Shown: positions 56,831 to 64,000 of the stretch, in pieces
Layout: the number at the start of each line of letters is the position of its first letter
How positions within the stretch are numbered: position 1 is the stretch's first letter
From: Hyphomicrobiales bacterium
Lineage (GTDB): Bacteria; Pseudomonadota; Alphaproteobacteria; Rhizobiales; Rhizobiaceae
Assembly: GCA_900471525.1 (NCBI GenBank)
Contig: UCEZ01000061.1
Location: 1-64,000 of the forward strand
Direction of reading: 5' to 3'
Length of the DNA: 64,000 nt
Notes under the pieces: model-generated
Seen by the model: only the letters and a program-made list of their open reading frames with translations
Told to the model about the DNA's origin: nothing
Database searches by the model: none
Translations under genes and position numbers: made by a program

Positions 56831-58417
56831 TTAGCGGCCGAGGAGTCCTCCGAGAGCTCCGCCGATCAGGCCGCCGGCGAAGGCTGCTCCCGCCGGGTCC
56901 ATGCCACCGCTGTTTCTACGTTCGACACGGCCTTCGAGCGTTGCGCCATCGTGCTGTCTTCTAACGCGTTGTCCAGCAACTTTCTGCTTCTGACGAGCCG
57001 GGGCCTGCGCCTTGCGAACGGCGATGGCAGCTTTCTGTGCCTCATACTGGGCGCGGATCTGCGGCATCATCGGGTCGGTCTGAACGACAAGGAACATGTG
57101 CTGCTGCTGCGTCAGGTAGGTTGTTTCAACCATGCCGTTCTGCCGCTGCCATGCACCGATCGCAGTCCGTGACTTGGTGCCAAGCGCACCATCTGCGCCG
57201 CCGGTGACGTGGCCGAGCGCGCCGAGCCGCAATTGCAGATCGATCCGGCCGTCCTTGTCGAGGTTCAGGGCGGTTTCCGTTTCCAGAGTTCCGACGCTGA
57301 GCTTGACGTCATCGGGCATGGCGACGGCGGTGCGAACCTGTGATGCCGAGGCGGTTGTCTCACCAGCGGGAGCAATTGAGGCAACTTCGGTGGTCGCCGT
57401 AGCCTTCAGCTGATCGAGATTGAGCTTGGCAAGCGTGGCAAAATTGCCGTTCGGATATTGCTGCAGGTAAAGCTCGTAGTGCGCGACGGTATTACGCTTG
57501 GAGGCTTCTTCCCACAATTTCTGCTCGACGGTCCAGTTGACTTCGTTCGCATTGCCCGAAGTTGCTTCACCCGCAGGCTGCACTTGTGTCGGGACGGCCA
57601 CCGCGGTCTGCGCTGCAGGCTCTCCGCCGATGAACACTTCACGGGAAAGCGAGGCATTGTGCCAGGGGTGCTGCGCACCGCCTGTTGCTTCTGCTACGTC
57701 GGCGCGGACCCGCGTCAGGGCGCTCTGGATTTCAAGGCCCGGCGTTGTGATATGCCGTGCAAGTGCGGCCGTATATGGGCTGTTGATGCCCTTGCCGTCA
57801 TAGGCCACTGCACCGGGGTCGGTCGCATAGGCGATCAGCAATCCACCGGAGCCCGGCGTCTGGCTGTTGGCCTGGACCGGAGCCAGTCCCACGCCCATCG
57901 AGGCGGAGCGGCTGGCGGGCATCGCCTTTGCCAGCGAGCGGGCCAGCGGATTGTCGCGGCAGGCGTCGAGGATGATGATGCTGACCGCCGGGTCCGGCGG
58001 CAGGGCCGCGAGAAATTTTTCGGCCGGAACTGTGCGCGTCTGCAGCTGTGCCGCCTTTTCCAGCTGCGCGTCGATCGGTACGAGGTAATTGCGCCCGTCG
58101 ACCTGCAGGCCGTGGCCGGCATAGTAGACAACCGCAACATCCGCGTCATAGGCGATCTCGGTGAATTGATCGACCAGGGCGCTCATCGCCGTCTTGTCGA
58201 GATCTTCCCCTTCGATCACCGTGAAGCCAGCCGTGCGGAATGTTTCCGCCATCAGCTTGGCGTCGTTTTTCGGGTTGGGCAATTCGACTGCGTGCTTGTA
58301 AGCACTGTTGCCCATCACCAGCGCAACTTTTTTGCCGGACGGCGTTGATGCCGATACCGGACCGAATGATAGAAACGCGGCGATGAACACCGCGACAAGC
58401 CCAAACCTCCTGAGCAT
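56831..58417 (-). CDS. Caspase-family (orthocaspase) secreted protein
   Basis: 528 residues. A signal peptide (MLRRFGLVAVFIAAFLSFG) is followed by a caspase-like p20 domain with catalytic His102 (VVYYAGHGLQ) and Cys153 (ILDACRDNP). Beyond about residue 260 comes a linker, a helical part (KLWEEASKRNTVAHYELYLQ), and a peptidoglycan-binding-like segment (LQLRLGALGHVTGGADGALG), ending in a Gly-rich zipper (GAAFAGGLIGGALGGLLG). Rhizobial members are periplasmic and of unknown substrate. GAGG precedes the ATG at 58417. Two palindromes lie upstream at 58498-58555. Confidence 0.9.
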   Translation of the reverse strand: MLRRFGLVAVFIAAFLSFGPVSASTPSGKKVALVMGNSAYKHAVELPNPKNDAKLMAETFRTAGFTVIEGEDLDKTAMSALVDQFTEIAYDADVAVVYYAGHGLQVDGRNYLVPIDAQLEKAAQLQTRTVPAEKFLAALPPDPAVSIIILDACRDNPLARSLAKAMPASRSASMGVGLAPVQANSQTPGSGGLLIAYATDPGAVAYDGKGINSPYTAALARHITTPGLEIQSALTRVRADVAEATGGAQHPWHNASLSREVFIGGEPAAQTAVAVPTQVQPAGEATSGNANEVNWTVEQKLWEEASKRNTVAHYELYLQQYPNGNFATLAKLNLDQLKATATTEVASIAPAGETTASASQVRTAVAMPDDVKLSVGTLETETALNLDKDGRIDLQLRLGALGHVTGGADGALGTKSRTAIGAWQRQNGMVETTYLTQQQHMFLVVQTDPMMPQIRAQYEAQKAAIAVRKAQAPARQKQKVAGQRVRRQHDGATLEGRVERRNSGGMDPAGAAFAGGLIGGALGGLLGR

Positions 58418-58497
58418 CGTCCCAACCTCGAAAAACAAGGCTCCGCCGGACAACCTTGAACCGGCTCCGCCTATGATGAAAATTTTCTGTATGTTGT

Positions 58498-58555
58498 AAT
58501 AATGAACGGATCGTTCGATCCGATTATTCTATATATTCATCTACAATTGTAGATG
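58498..58555. repeat. Two palindromes upstream of the caspase gene
   Basis: First, an interrupted inverted repeat: AATAAT (58498-58503), GAA, CGGATCG (58507-58513), TT, CGATCCG (58516-58522), ATTATT (58523-58528). Second, a perfect 18-bp palindrome CATCTACAATTGTAGATG (58538-58555). Both lie in the 218-bp region between the caspase and bolA genes, in AT-rich DNA. Confidence 0.6.
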
Positions 58556-58635
58556 CCGGCCACAGTCTAGTCAATTCAACAGGAGCTAGACCCTTTGATC
58601 TAAGCTCGTTGCTGCAAATTAATCTATATGTATTT

Positions 58636-58917
58636 TTACCAGCGGGTTGTTTCCCCGGGAACAGCCGGCTCAAGTGCTAGGGCATGAAGTCCGGCATCGA
58701 TTTCCGCCTTCAAAACTTCATTGATGGCGCGATGTCGGGCGATGCGGCTCATGCCGATGAAAGCGCTGGAAACGATGCGCACGCGCATATGGGTTTCGCC
58801 CGTGCCGTCCAGGTCCGGCTGATGGCCGGCATGCAGATGGCTTTCGTTGACAACGATCAGCCGTTCGGGTGAAAAGGCCGCGTTGAGCTTTGTTTCGATG
58901 CGGCTTTGAAGCGACAT
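58636..58917 (-). CDS. bolA: BolA-family protein
   Basis: 93 residues. The BolA/KH-like fold is seen in RIETKLNAAFSPERLIVVNE, the invariant His region SHLHAGHQPDL (an Fe-S ligand candidate with monothiol glutaredoxins), and FIGMSRIARHRAINEVL. BolA proteins act in Fe-S trafficking, stress and morphology. Upstream, 44-87 bp before its start, lies a perfect 44-bp inverted repeat shared with the divergent J-domain gene. Confidence 0.93.
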   Translation of the reverse strand: MSLQSRIETKLNAAFSPERLIVVNESHLHAGHQPDLDGTGETHMRVRIVSSAFIGMSRIARHRAINEVLKAEIDAGLHALALEPAVPGETTRW

Positions 58918-58960
58918 GTTTTAGCCCCGTTTCTCTGGCTTTTCCGTGAGCGCCGATCTT

Positions 58961-59004
58961 ATACCAAGTCTCGATGATAGGAACCTATCATCGAGACTTG
59001 GTAT
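58961..59004. repeat. Perfect 44-bp inverted repeat between bolA and J-domain gene
   Basis: Left arm 58961-58981 and right arm 58984-59004, 21 bp each with no mismatch, separated by AA. It starts ATACCAAGTCTC and ends GAGACTTGGTAT. There is no T-run on either side. It lies 43 bp from bolA and 119 bp from the J-domain gene, which point away from it. It could be an operator, a mobile miniature repeat or an RNA hairpin. Confidence 0.85.
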
Positions 59005-59123
59005 TAAACAAAAGACCCGTCCCGGAATGCTTTTTGCGCGGTGCAAAATGGCTTCACAAAGCCTGTAACATTCCGATTTGTCAATTCTTGTTGTGGCGCC
59101 CGCCACGCCCCATAATTAGCGCC

Positions 59124-59750
59124 ATGAAACTTGATTCAAAATATTTCGATGGGATTCGGACTCGCCGCAAGGTGAACCAGAAACCGGAACCGATGGCACC
59201 CAAATGTCAGTGGGACGGGTGCGAGGAGAATGCTGTCCATCGTGCGCCGGTCGGTCGCAATGCCGAGAACGAATTTTTCATGTTCTGCTTCGAGCACGTC
59301 AAGGAATACAACAAGGGCTACAACTATTTCTCCGGCCTCTCGGATACCGAGATCGCCCGCTACCAGAAAGAGGCCATCACCGGTCACCGTCCGACCTGGA
59401 CGGTGGGGGTGAACAAGAATGCCAAGAATGCGCCGCAGCAGTCGCAGCAGCGATCCGGCTCGGCCGGCGCGCAGGCCCGTATGCGCGATCCCTTCGGCTT
59501 TGTCGATCAGGCGCGTGCGCGCGCTCCCCGGCAGGAGCCGCGCCTGCGCAAGCTCAAGACGCTGGAGGCCAAGGCCTTCGAAACGCTCGGCCTGCATGCA
59601 AATGCCACACCCGCCGACGTCAAAACTGCCTACAAGGAGCTTGTAAAAAAGCATCACCCCGACGCAAATGGCGGAGACAGGGGATCGGAAGAGCGTTTTC
59701 GCGCCGTGATCCAGGCATATCAATTGTTAAAACAGGCTGGCTTCTGCTAG
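59124..59750 (+). CDS. J-domain (DnaJ-like) protein with N-terminal Cys motifs
   Basis: 208 residues. The C-terminal J domain (about 145-205) has the diagnostic HPD in LVKKHHPDANGG. The N-terminal part holds a conserved region with KCQWDGCEENAVHRAP and NEFFMFCFEHVKEYNKGYNY, where Cys, Cys, Cys and His could form a zinc site. This arrangement is typical of rhizobial DnaJ-like proteins encoded next to cobS. ATG 59124 follows no strong ribosome site. Confidence 0.85.
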   Translation: MKLDSKYFDGIRTRRKVNQKPEPMAPKCQWDGCEENAVHRAPVGRNAENEFFMFCFEHVKEYNKGYNYFSGLSDTEIARYQKEAITGHRPTWTVGVNKNAKNAPQQSQQRSGSAGAQARMRDPFGFVDQARARAPRQEPRLRKLKTLEAKAFETLGLHANATPADVKTAYKELVKKHHPDANGGDRGSEERFRAVIQAYQLLKQAGFC

Positions 59751-59838
59751 GAACCCGTTTTATTACGGTCACACATTTATAAAGGCATAGACGGGATGCC
59801 CGCCGCCAGGCAAATCAGGGGCCTTCCGTGCTGGAGAC

Positions 59839-60837
59839 ATGATGAGCAAGGTAGACCTCGATATTTCCAACCTTCCCGATACGACAGTTTCCGTCCGCGA
59901 CGCTTTCGGCATCGATAGCGATCTGCGCGTGCCGGCCTATTCCAAGGCCGATGCCTATGTGCCGGACTTCGATCCGGACTATCTTTTCGACCGTGAGACC
60001 ACGCTGGCCATCCTTGCAGGCTTTGCCCACAATCGCCGCGTCATGGTGTCGGGCTATCACGGCACCGGCAAGTCGACCCATATCGAGCAGGTCGCAGCCC
60101 GCCTCAACTGGCCCTGCGTGCGCGTCAACCTCGACAGCCATGTCAGCCGTATCGACCTCGTCGGCAAGGACGCGATCGTCGTCAAGGACGGCATGCAGGT
60201 TACCGAGTTCAAGGACGGCATCCTGCCTTGGGCCTACCAGCACAATGTCGCGCTCGTCTTCGACGAATACGACGCCGGCCGCCCGGATGTGATGTTCGTC
60301 ATCCAGCGCGTGCTCGAATCCTCCGGTCGCCTGACGCTGCTCGACCAGAGCCGCGTCATCCGCCCGCACCCGGCGTTCCGGCTGTTTGCAACGGCCAACA
60401 CTGTCGGTCTCGGAGATACCACCGGCCTCTATCACGGCACGCAGCAGATCAACCAGGCGCAGATGGACCGCTGGTCGATCGTCACCACGCTGAACTATCT
60501 GCCGCATGACAACGAGGTCGATATCGTCGCTGCCAAGGTCAAGGGTTTCACCAAGGATCGCGGCCGCGACACCGTCTCGAAGATGGTGCGTGTTGCTGAT
60601 CTCACCCGTGCTGCCTTCATCAACGGCGACCTGTCGACCGTCATGAGCCCCCGTACCGTCATCACCTGGGCTGAAAACGCATATATCTTCGGCGATATCG
60701 CCTTTGCTTTCCGCGTCACCTTCCTCAACAAGTGCGACGAACTCGAGCGCGCGCTGGTGGCGGAACATTATCAGCGCGCCTTTGGCGTCGAGCTGAAGGA
60801 AAGCGCTGCCAATATCGTGCTCGAAGCCACGGCCTGA
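59839..60837 (+). CDS. cobS: Aerobic cobaltochelatase subunit CobS
   Basis: 332 residues. CobS is the AAA+ ATPase ring that works with CobT and CobN to insert cobalt into hydrogenobyrinic acid diamide. Walker [14 protein letters not shown], Walker [11 protein letters not shown] and sensor region [14 protein letters not shown] are present. cobT begins 4 bp after its stop. cobN is not in the window. GGAG lies upstream of the ATG pair. Confidence 0.96.
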   Translation: MMSKVDLDISNLPDTTVSVRDAFGIDSDLRVPAYSKADAYVPDFDPDYLFDRETTLAILAGFAHNRRVMVSGYHGTGKSTHIEQVAARLNWPCVRVNLDSHVSRIDLVGKDAIVVKDGMQVTEFKDGILPWAYQHNVALVFDEYDAGRPDVMFVIQRVLESSGRLTLLDQSRVIRPHPAFRLFATANTVGLGDTTGLYHGTQQINQAQMDRWSIVTTLNYLPHDNEVDIVAAKVKGFTKDRGRDTVSKMVRVADLTRAAFINGDLSTVMSPRTVITWAENAYIFGDIAFAFRVTFLNKCDELERALVAEHYQRAFGVELKESAANIVLEATA

Positions 60838-60840
60838 TCC

Positions 60841-62745
60841 ATGGCAGGCCGGGGCGACAATTCGAAAGCAAGACCGGCCGGGGTCGTGGATGTGGAACCG
60901 TTCCGCCGCGCCCTGACTGGCTGCATCCGTTCGATTGCCGGGGATTCGGAAATCGAGGTCGTGTTTGCCAACGAGCGTCCGGGGCTTGCCGGCGAGCGCG
61001 TGCGGTTGCCGGAAATCTCCAAGCGGCCGACACGTCAGGAGCTGGCGATCACCCGGGGGCTCGGCGATTCGATGGCGCTGCGCAAGGCCTGCCACAATCC
61101 CCGCATTCATGCGACGATGTCACCTCAGGGTGCCGATGCGCGGGTTATCTTCGACGCCGTCGAGCAGGCTCGTGTCGAGGCGATCGGCGCGCTGCGGATG
61201 ACCGGCGTCGCCAGTAATCTGACATCTATGCTCGACGACAAGTATGCCCGCGCCAATTTCGGAAATATCGACCGGCAGGCGGATGCTCCGTTGGAAGAAG
61301 CTGTCGCCCTGATCGTGCGCGAAAAGCTCACCGGTCAGAAGCCTCCGGTTTCCGCCGGCAAGGTGCTCGATTTCTGGCGCGATTTCATCGAGGAAAAAGC
61401 CGCCGGCGACATGGCAAACCTGTCGGCTGCGGTCAATGACCAGCAGGCCTTCGCCCGTGTGGTGCGCGATATGCTGACCTCGATGGAGGTCGCAGAAAAG
61501 TACGGCGACGACGAGGTCGAGCCCGACGATCAGGAAAGCCAGACCGACGAGGACCAGCCGCGCAGCCAGGAGCAGGACGAAAACAGCTCCGATGAAGATG
61601 CCGGTTCCGACGCTGCCCCTGCCGACGAAAACGAATCTGCCGACGAGCAGATGGACGAAGGCGAGATGGACGGCGCCGAGATCTCCGAAGACGAGATGTC
61701 GGATGACGGCGAGGACGACAGCGAGACGCCCGGTGAGGTGAAGCGCCCGAGCCATCCCTTCGACGATTTCAACGAAAAGGTCGACTACGGCGTCTTCACC
61801 GAGGAATTCGACGAAACCATCACCGCTGAAGAGCTTTGTGACGAGGCTGAACTCGACCGCCTGAGGGCCTTTCTCGACAAGCAGCTGGCGCATCTGCAGG
61901 GTGCGGTCGGCCGTTTGGCAAACCGCCTGCAGCGCCGCCTGATGGCGCAGCAGAACCGCTCGTGGGAATTCGACCTGGAAGAGGGTTATCTCGATTCCGC
62001 GCGGCTAACGCGCATGATCATCGACCCGATGCAGCCGCTGTCTTTCAAGCGTGAGAAGGACACCAATTTCCGCGATACGGTGGTGACGCTCCTGATCGAC
62101 AATTCCGGCTCGATGCGTGGCCGGCCGATCACGGTCGCGGCCACCTGCGCCGATATCCTTGCCCGGACGCTGGAGCGCTGCGGCGTCAAGGTCGAGATCC
62201 TCGGCTTTACCACCAAGGCCTGGAAGGGCGGGCAATCGCGCGAACGGTGGCTGGCCAGCGGCAAACCGCAGACACCGGGCCGCCTCAACGACCTCAGACA
62301 CATCGTCTACAAGTCTGCGGATGCCCCATGGCGCCGCGCACGCCGCAATCTCGGCCTGATGATGCGCGAAGGCCTGCTCAAGGAAAACATCGACGGTGAG
62401 GCGCTGATCTGGGCGCATAACCGCCTTCTCGGTCGCTCCGAGCAGCGCCGCATTCTGATGATGATCTCGGATGGTGCGCCGGTCGATGATTCGACCCTGT
62501 CGGTCAATCCGGGCAATTATCTGGAGCGCCACCTGCGCGCCGTCATCGAGCAGATCGAAACGCGTTCCCCGGTGGAGCTTCTGGCGATCGGCATCGGTCA
62601 TGATGTGACGCGCTACTATCGCAAGGCCGTGACGATCGTCGATGCAGACGAGCTGGCTGGTGCGATGACCGAGCAGCTTGCCTCCTTGTTTGATGACGAG
62701 AGTTCACGCCGGCGAGCCGTGGCGCCGCGACGCCGCGCGGGCTAA
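60841..62745 (+). CDS. cobT: Aerobic cobaltochelatase subunit CobT
   Basis: 634 residues. Typical CobT: a helical N-terminal part, a very acidic disordered block (about 215-300, rich in Asp, Glu, Ser), and a C-terminal von Willebrand A domain with [13 protein letters not shown] (residue about 420) and [10 protein letters not shown]. It adapts CobS to CobN. It follows cobS directly, as in the standard operon. Confidence 0.96.
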   Translation: MAGRGDNSKARPAGVVDVEPFRRALTGCIRSIAGDSEIEVVFANERPGLAGERVRLPEISKRPTRQELAITRGLGDSMALRKACHNPRIHATMSPQGADARVIFDAVEQARVEAIGALRMTGVASNLTSMLDDKYARANFGNIDRQADAPLEEAVALIVREKLTGQKPPVSAGKVLDFWRDFIEEKAAGDMANLSAAVNDQQAFARVVRDMLTSMEVAEKYGDDEVEPDDQESQTDEDQPRSQEQDENSSDEDAGSDAAPADENESADEQMDEGEMDGAEISEDEMSDDGEDDSETPGEVKRPSHPFDDFNEKVDYGVFTEEFDETITAEELCDEAELDRLRAFLDKQLAHLQGAVGRLANRLQRRLMAQQNRSWEFDLEEGYLDSARLTRMIIDPMQPLSFKREKDTNFRDTVVTLLIDNSGSMRGRPITVAATCADILARTLERCGVKVEILGFTTKAWKGGQSRERWLASGKPQTPGRLNDLRHIVYKSADAPWRRARRNLGLMMREGLLKENIDGEALIWAHNRLLGRSEQRRILMMISDGAPVDDSTLSVNPGNYLERHLRAVIEQIETRSPVELLAIGIGHDVTRYYRKAVTIVDADELAGAMTEQLASLFDDESSRRRAVAPRRRAG

Positions 62746-62757
62746 GACATTTTCCGG

Positions 62758-62785
62758 CCGGGGCATCGCATATTGCCCCGGTTTC
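62758..62785 (+). terminator. Hairpin between cobT and phytase-like gene
   Basis: Eight-base stem CCGGGGCA (62758-62765) and TGCCCCGG (62774-62781), followed by TTTCATTT. Confidence 0.65.
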
Positions 62786-62858
62786 ATTTGCGTATTGCCT
62801 TGTTGATTTTTTTGGAGTTGCCTCGAGCGCTCCGCCCGGCGTGCCGGAAGGAACCCGT

Positions 62859-63863
62859 TTGAACGCGACACTGATCCAGGCTGCCGCCTTTTCCCTGACA
62901 TTGGCCGTCATGCCGTCCGTAGCCGCAACGTCCGCGGTCTCGGAAACCGTTCCGGTGAAAAGCCGGCAGATCGAAAACTTCAAGATCGGCTCGGACCAGA
63001 AGCGGTTCGGCAAGCTGGAATTCGTCGGCGGCATTGAGATGTCGTCGTCGAACGCACTGCTTGGCGCCATCTCGTCGATTCGTTTTCGCCCCGACCGAAA
63101 GTCCTTTCTGGCCATCATGGATACCGGACATTGGGTCGAAGGCGAGGTCCAGCGTGACGAGAAGGGGCGGCTGTCGGGAACAAGCGATCTGACGGTAACC
63201 TCGATGATCGATGCCAACGGACGGTCTGAGCAGGTCAAGGAACGGATGGACAGCGAAGGTGTGGCGCTGCGTGACGGCGAGGTTCTCGCCAGCTACGAAG
63301 GGCTTCACCGCGTCGATATCTATCCCGATCCCGGGTTTGCGCAGTCGGGGCCGGTCGCAACCCTGCCGATCCTTATTCCGCCGAAATCACTGCGCGGCAA
63401 TCGCGGGCTCGAAACCATCGCGGTTTCACCGAAGGATAGCCCGCTTGCAGGCGGTGTCGTGGTCGTGTCGGAGCTAAGCTTCGACAAGGCCAATCACCTG
63501 CTTGCCGCCGTCCTCGACGGCCCGCGCAAGGGTGTCTTCGGTGTCGTCCAGAAGGACCCCTTCGCCATCACTGATGGTGCATTCCTGCCGAATGGCGATC
63601 TCCTGCTGCTTGAACGCCGTTTCAGCTTTGCCGAAGGCATCGGCATGCAGATACGGCGCATCAAGGGTGCAGACATCAAGCCCGGCGCCGCGGTCGATGG
63701 CGAGATTCTGCTGAACACGGACATGGGTTACCAGATCGACAACATGGAAGGCCTGGACGTCATCGTCGAGCCCGGCGGTGATATCCGCGTCATCGTCGTC
63801 TCCGATGACAACCACTCCATCCTCGAACGCAACCTGATGCTGGAATTCCGGCTGGTCGAGTGA
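62859..63863 (+). CDS. Esterase-like-of-phytase family secreted protein
   Basis: About 334 residues. A signal peptide (LIQAAAFSLTLAVMPSVAAT) precedes a beta-propeller-type domain (LLGAISSIRFRPDRKSFLAI, DSEGVALRDGEVLASYEGLH, RGLETIAVSPKDS-like segment here NRGLETIAVSPKD, DGAFLPNGDLLLLERRFSFA, MEGLDVIV). This is the esterase-like activity of phytase domain. TTG at 62859 is the preferred start (GGAAGG upstream); GTG at 62841 is an alternative. It commonly follows cobT in rhizobia. Activity is unproven. Confidence 0.85.
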   Translation: MNATLIQAAAFSLTLAVMPSVAATSAVSETVPVKSRQIENFKIGSDQKRFGKLEFVGGIEMSSSNALLGAISSIRFRPDRKSFLAIMDTGHWVEGEVQRDEKGRLSGTSDLTVTSMIDANGRSEQVKERMDSEGVALRDGEVLASYEGLHRVDIYPDPGFAQSGPVATLPILIPPKSLRGNRGLETIAVSPKDSPLAGGVVVVSELSFDKANHLLAAVLDGPRKGVFGVVQKDPFAITDGAFLPNGDLLLLERRFSFAEGIGMQIRRIKGADIKPGAAVDGEILLNTDMGYQIDNMEGLDVIVEPGGDIRVIVVSDDNHSILERNLMLEFRLVE

Positions 63864-63898
63864 CGACAGGCCGACTGAGTCGGGAACCCCGAGCAAGC

Positions 63899-63950
63899 GC
63901 GCCCCCCTCTGTCAGCTGCGCTGACATCTCCCCCACAAGTGGGGAGATTG
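63899..63950. repeat. Rhizobial intergenic palindromic repeat
   Basis: The segment contains CCCCCCTCTGTCAGC, a stem TGTCAGC (63910-63916) with GCTGACA (63920-63926), and a second stem CCCCAC (63931-63936) with GTGGGG (63939-63944), followed by AGATTG. This pattern recurs in many rhizobial genomes between genes; only one copy is seen in the window. Confidence 0.7.
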
Positions 63951-64000
63951 TTCTTTTCCCTTACGGCCTCGCCTCAAGTTGCTCAACCTTGTCAGGGAGC

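Noticed and set aside
59751-59838. Cobalamin riboswitch upstream of cobS
   Set aside because: The gap is only 88 bp and shows no B12-box-like sequence or multi-stem structure.

Overview
The window is chromosomal DNA from an alphaproteobacterium of the order Hyphomicrobiales, most likely Rhizobiaceae (Rhizobium/Agrobacterium/Neorhizobium group). The evidence is the CtrA-ChpT-SciP cell-cycle set, an RpoH1-type heat-shock sigma factor, aerobic cobaltochelatase genes cobS-cobT, Omp25-like porins, DUF1127/DUF1134/DUF1153/DUF1236 proteins, and a rhizobial palindromic repeat at the right edge. It is GC-rich core genome with short intergenic gaps. I see no prophage, insertion sequence, integrase or CRISPR array.

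Layout. 1-3.7 kb: end of tolB, pal, cpoB (ybgF) and tilS. 3.7-7.5 kb: ftsH and glmM. 7.6-9.5 kb: two tandem Omp25-like beta-barrel proteins. 9.6-12.5 kb: serC and serA, with a serC leader hairpin pair. 12.6-18.3 kb: an acetyltransferase, an EamA exporter, purA and a large acidic bitopic membrane protein. 18.3-21.4 kb: rpoH, small stress-type proteins (DUF2171, DUF1127), a 53-residue Cys-rich protein and an AraC regulator with a Cys-rich N-terminus. 21.4-24.9 kb: an RluD-type pseudouridine synthase, a small membrane protein, a SpoU methyltransferase and a coiled-coil membrane protein. 25-31.4 kb: the cell-cycle and envelope block (eipA/DUF1134, chpT, a stand-alone receiver, ctrA, fliJ, pqiA-like, sciP, LuxR). 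31.5-33 kb: mnmA and tRNA-Met. 33-38.5 kb: accessory-looking small genes around a divergent GT2/GT41 glycosyltransferase pair. 38.6-40.8 kb: AraC regulator and alcohol dehydrogenase sharing a promoter region with a tandem repeat. 41-49.6 kb: small proteins, Lrp, M20 amidohydrolase, D-Ala-D-Ala carboxypeptidase, CobW GTPase, DUF930 protein, ECF42-type sigma factor with its DGPF partner, TusA. 49.6-56.8 kb: L,D-transpeptidase, accA, xerD, aroK-aroB and a CNNM/CorC protein. 56.8-63.9 kb: caspase-like protein, bolA, J-domain protein, cobS-cobT and a phytase-like esterase.

The strongest integrative signal is CtrA control. Three perfect TTAA-N7-TTAA boxes lie 81-88 bp upstream of pal and of each omp gene. 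One-mismatch versions lie between eipA and chpT and upstream of sciP. A cluster of four GANTC (CcrM) sites lies upstream of ctrA. So the window holds the regulator, its phosphotransferase, its inhibitor and several plausible envelope targets. Other unexplained structure includes a perfect 44-bp hairpin between bolA and the J-domain gene, two 13-bp direct repeats at 21-bp spacing between an AraC regulator and its dehydrogenase neighbour, a receiver-domain gene between chpT and ctrA, paired Cys-rich genes at 20.3-21.4 kb, and several genes of 49-55 codons.
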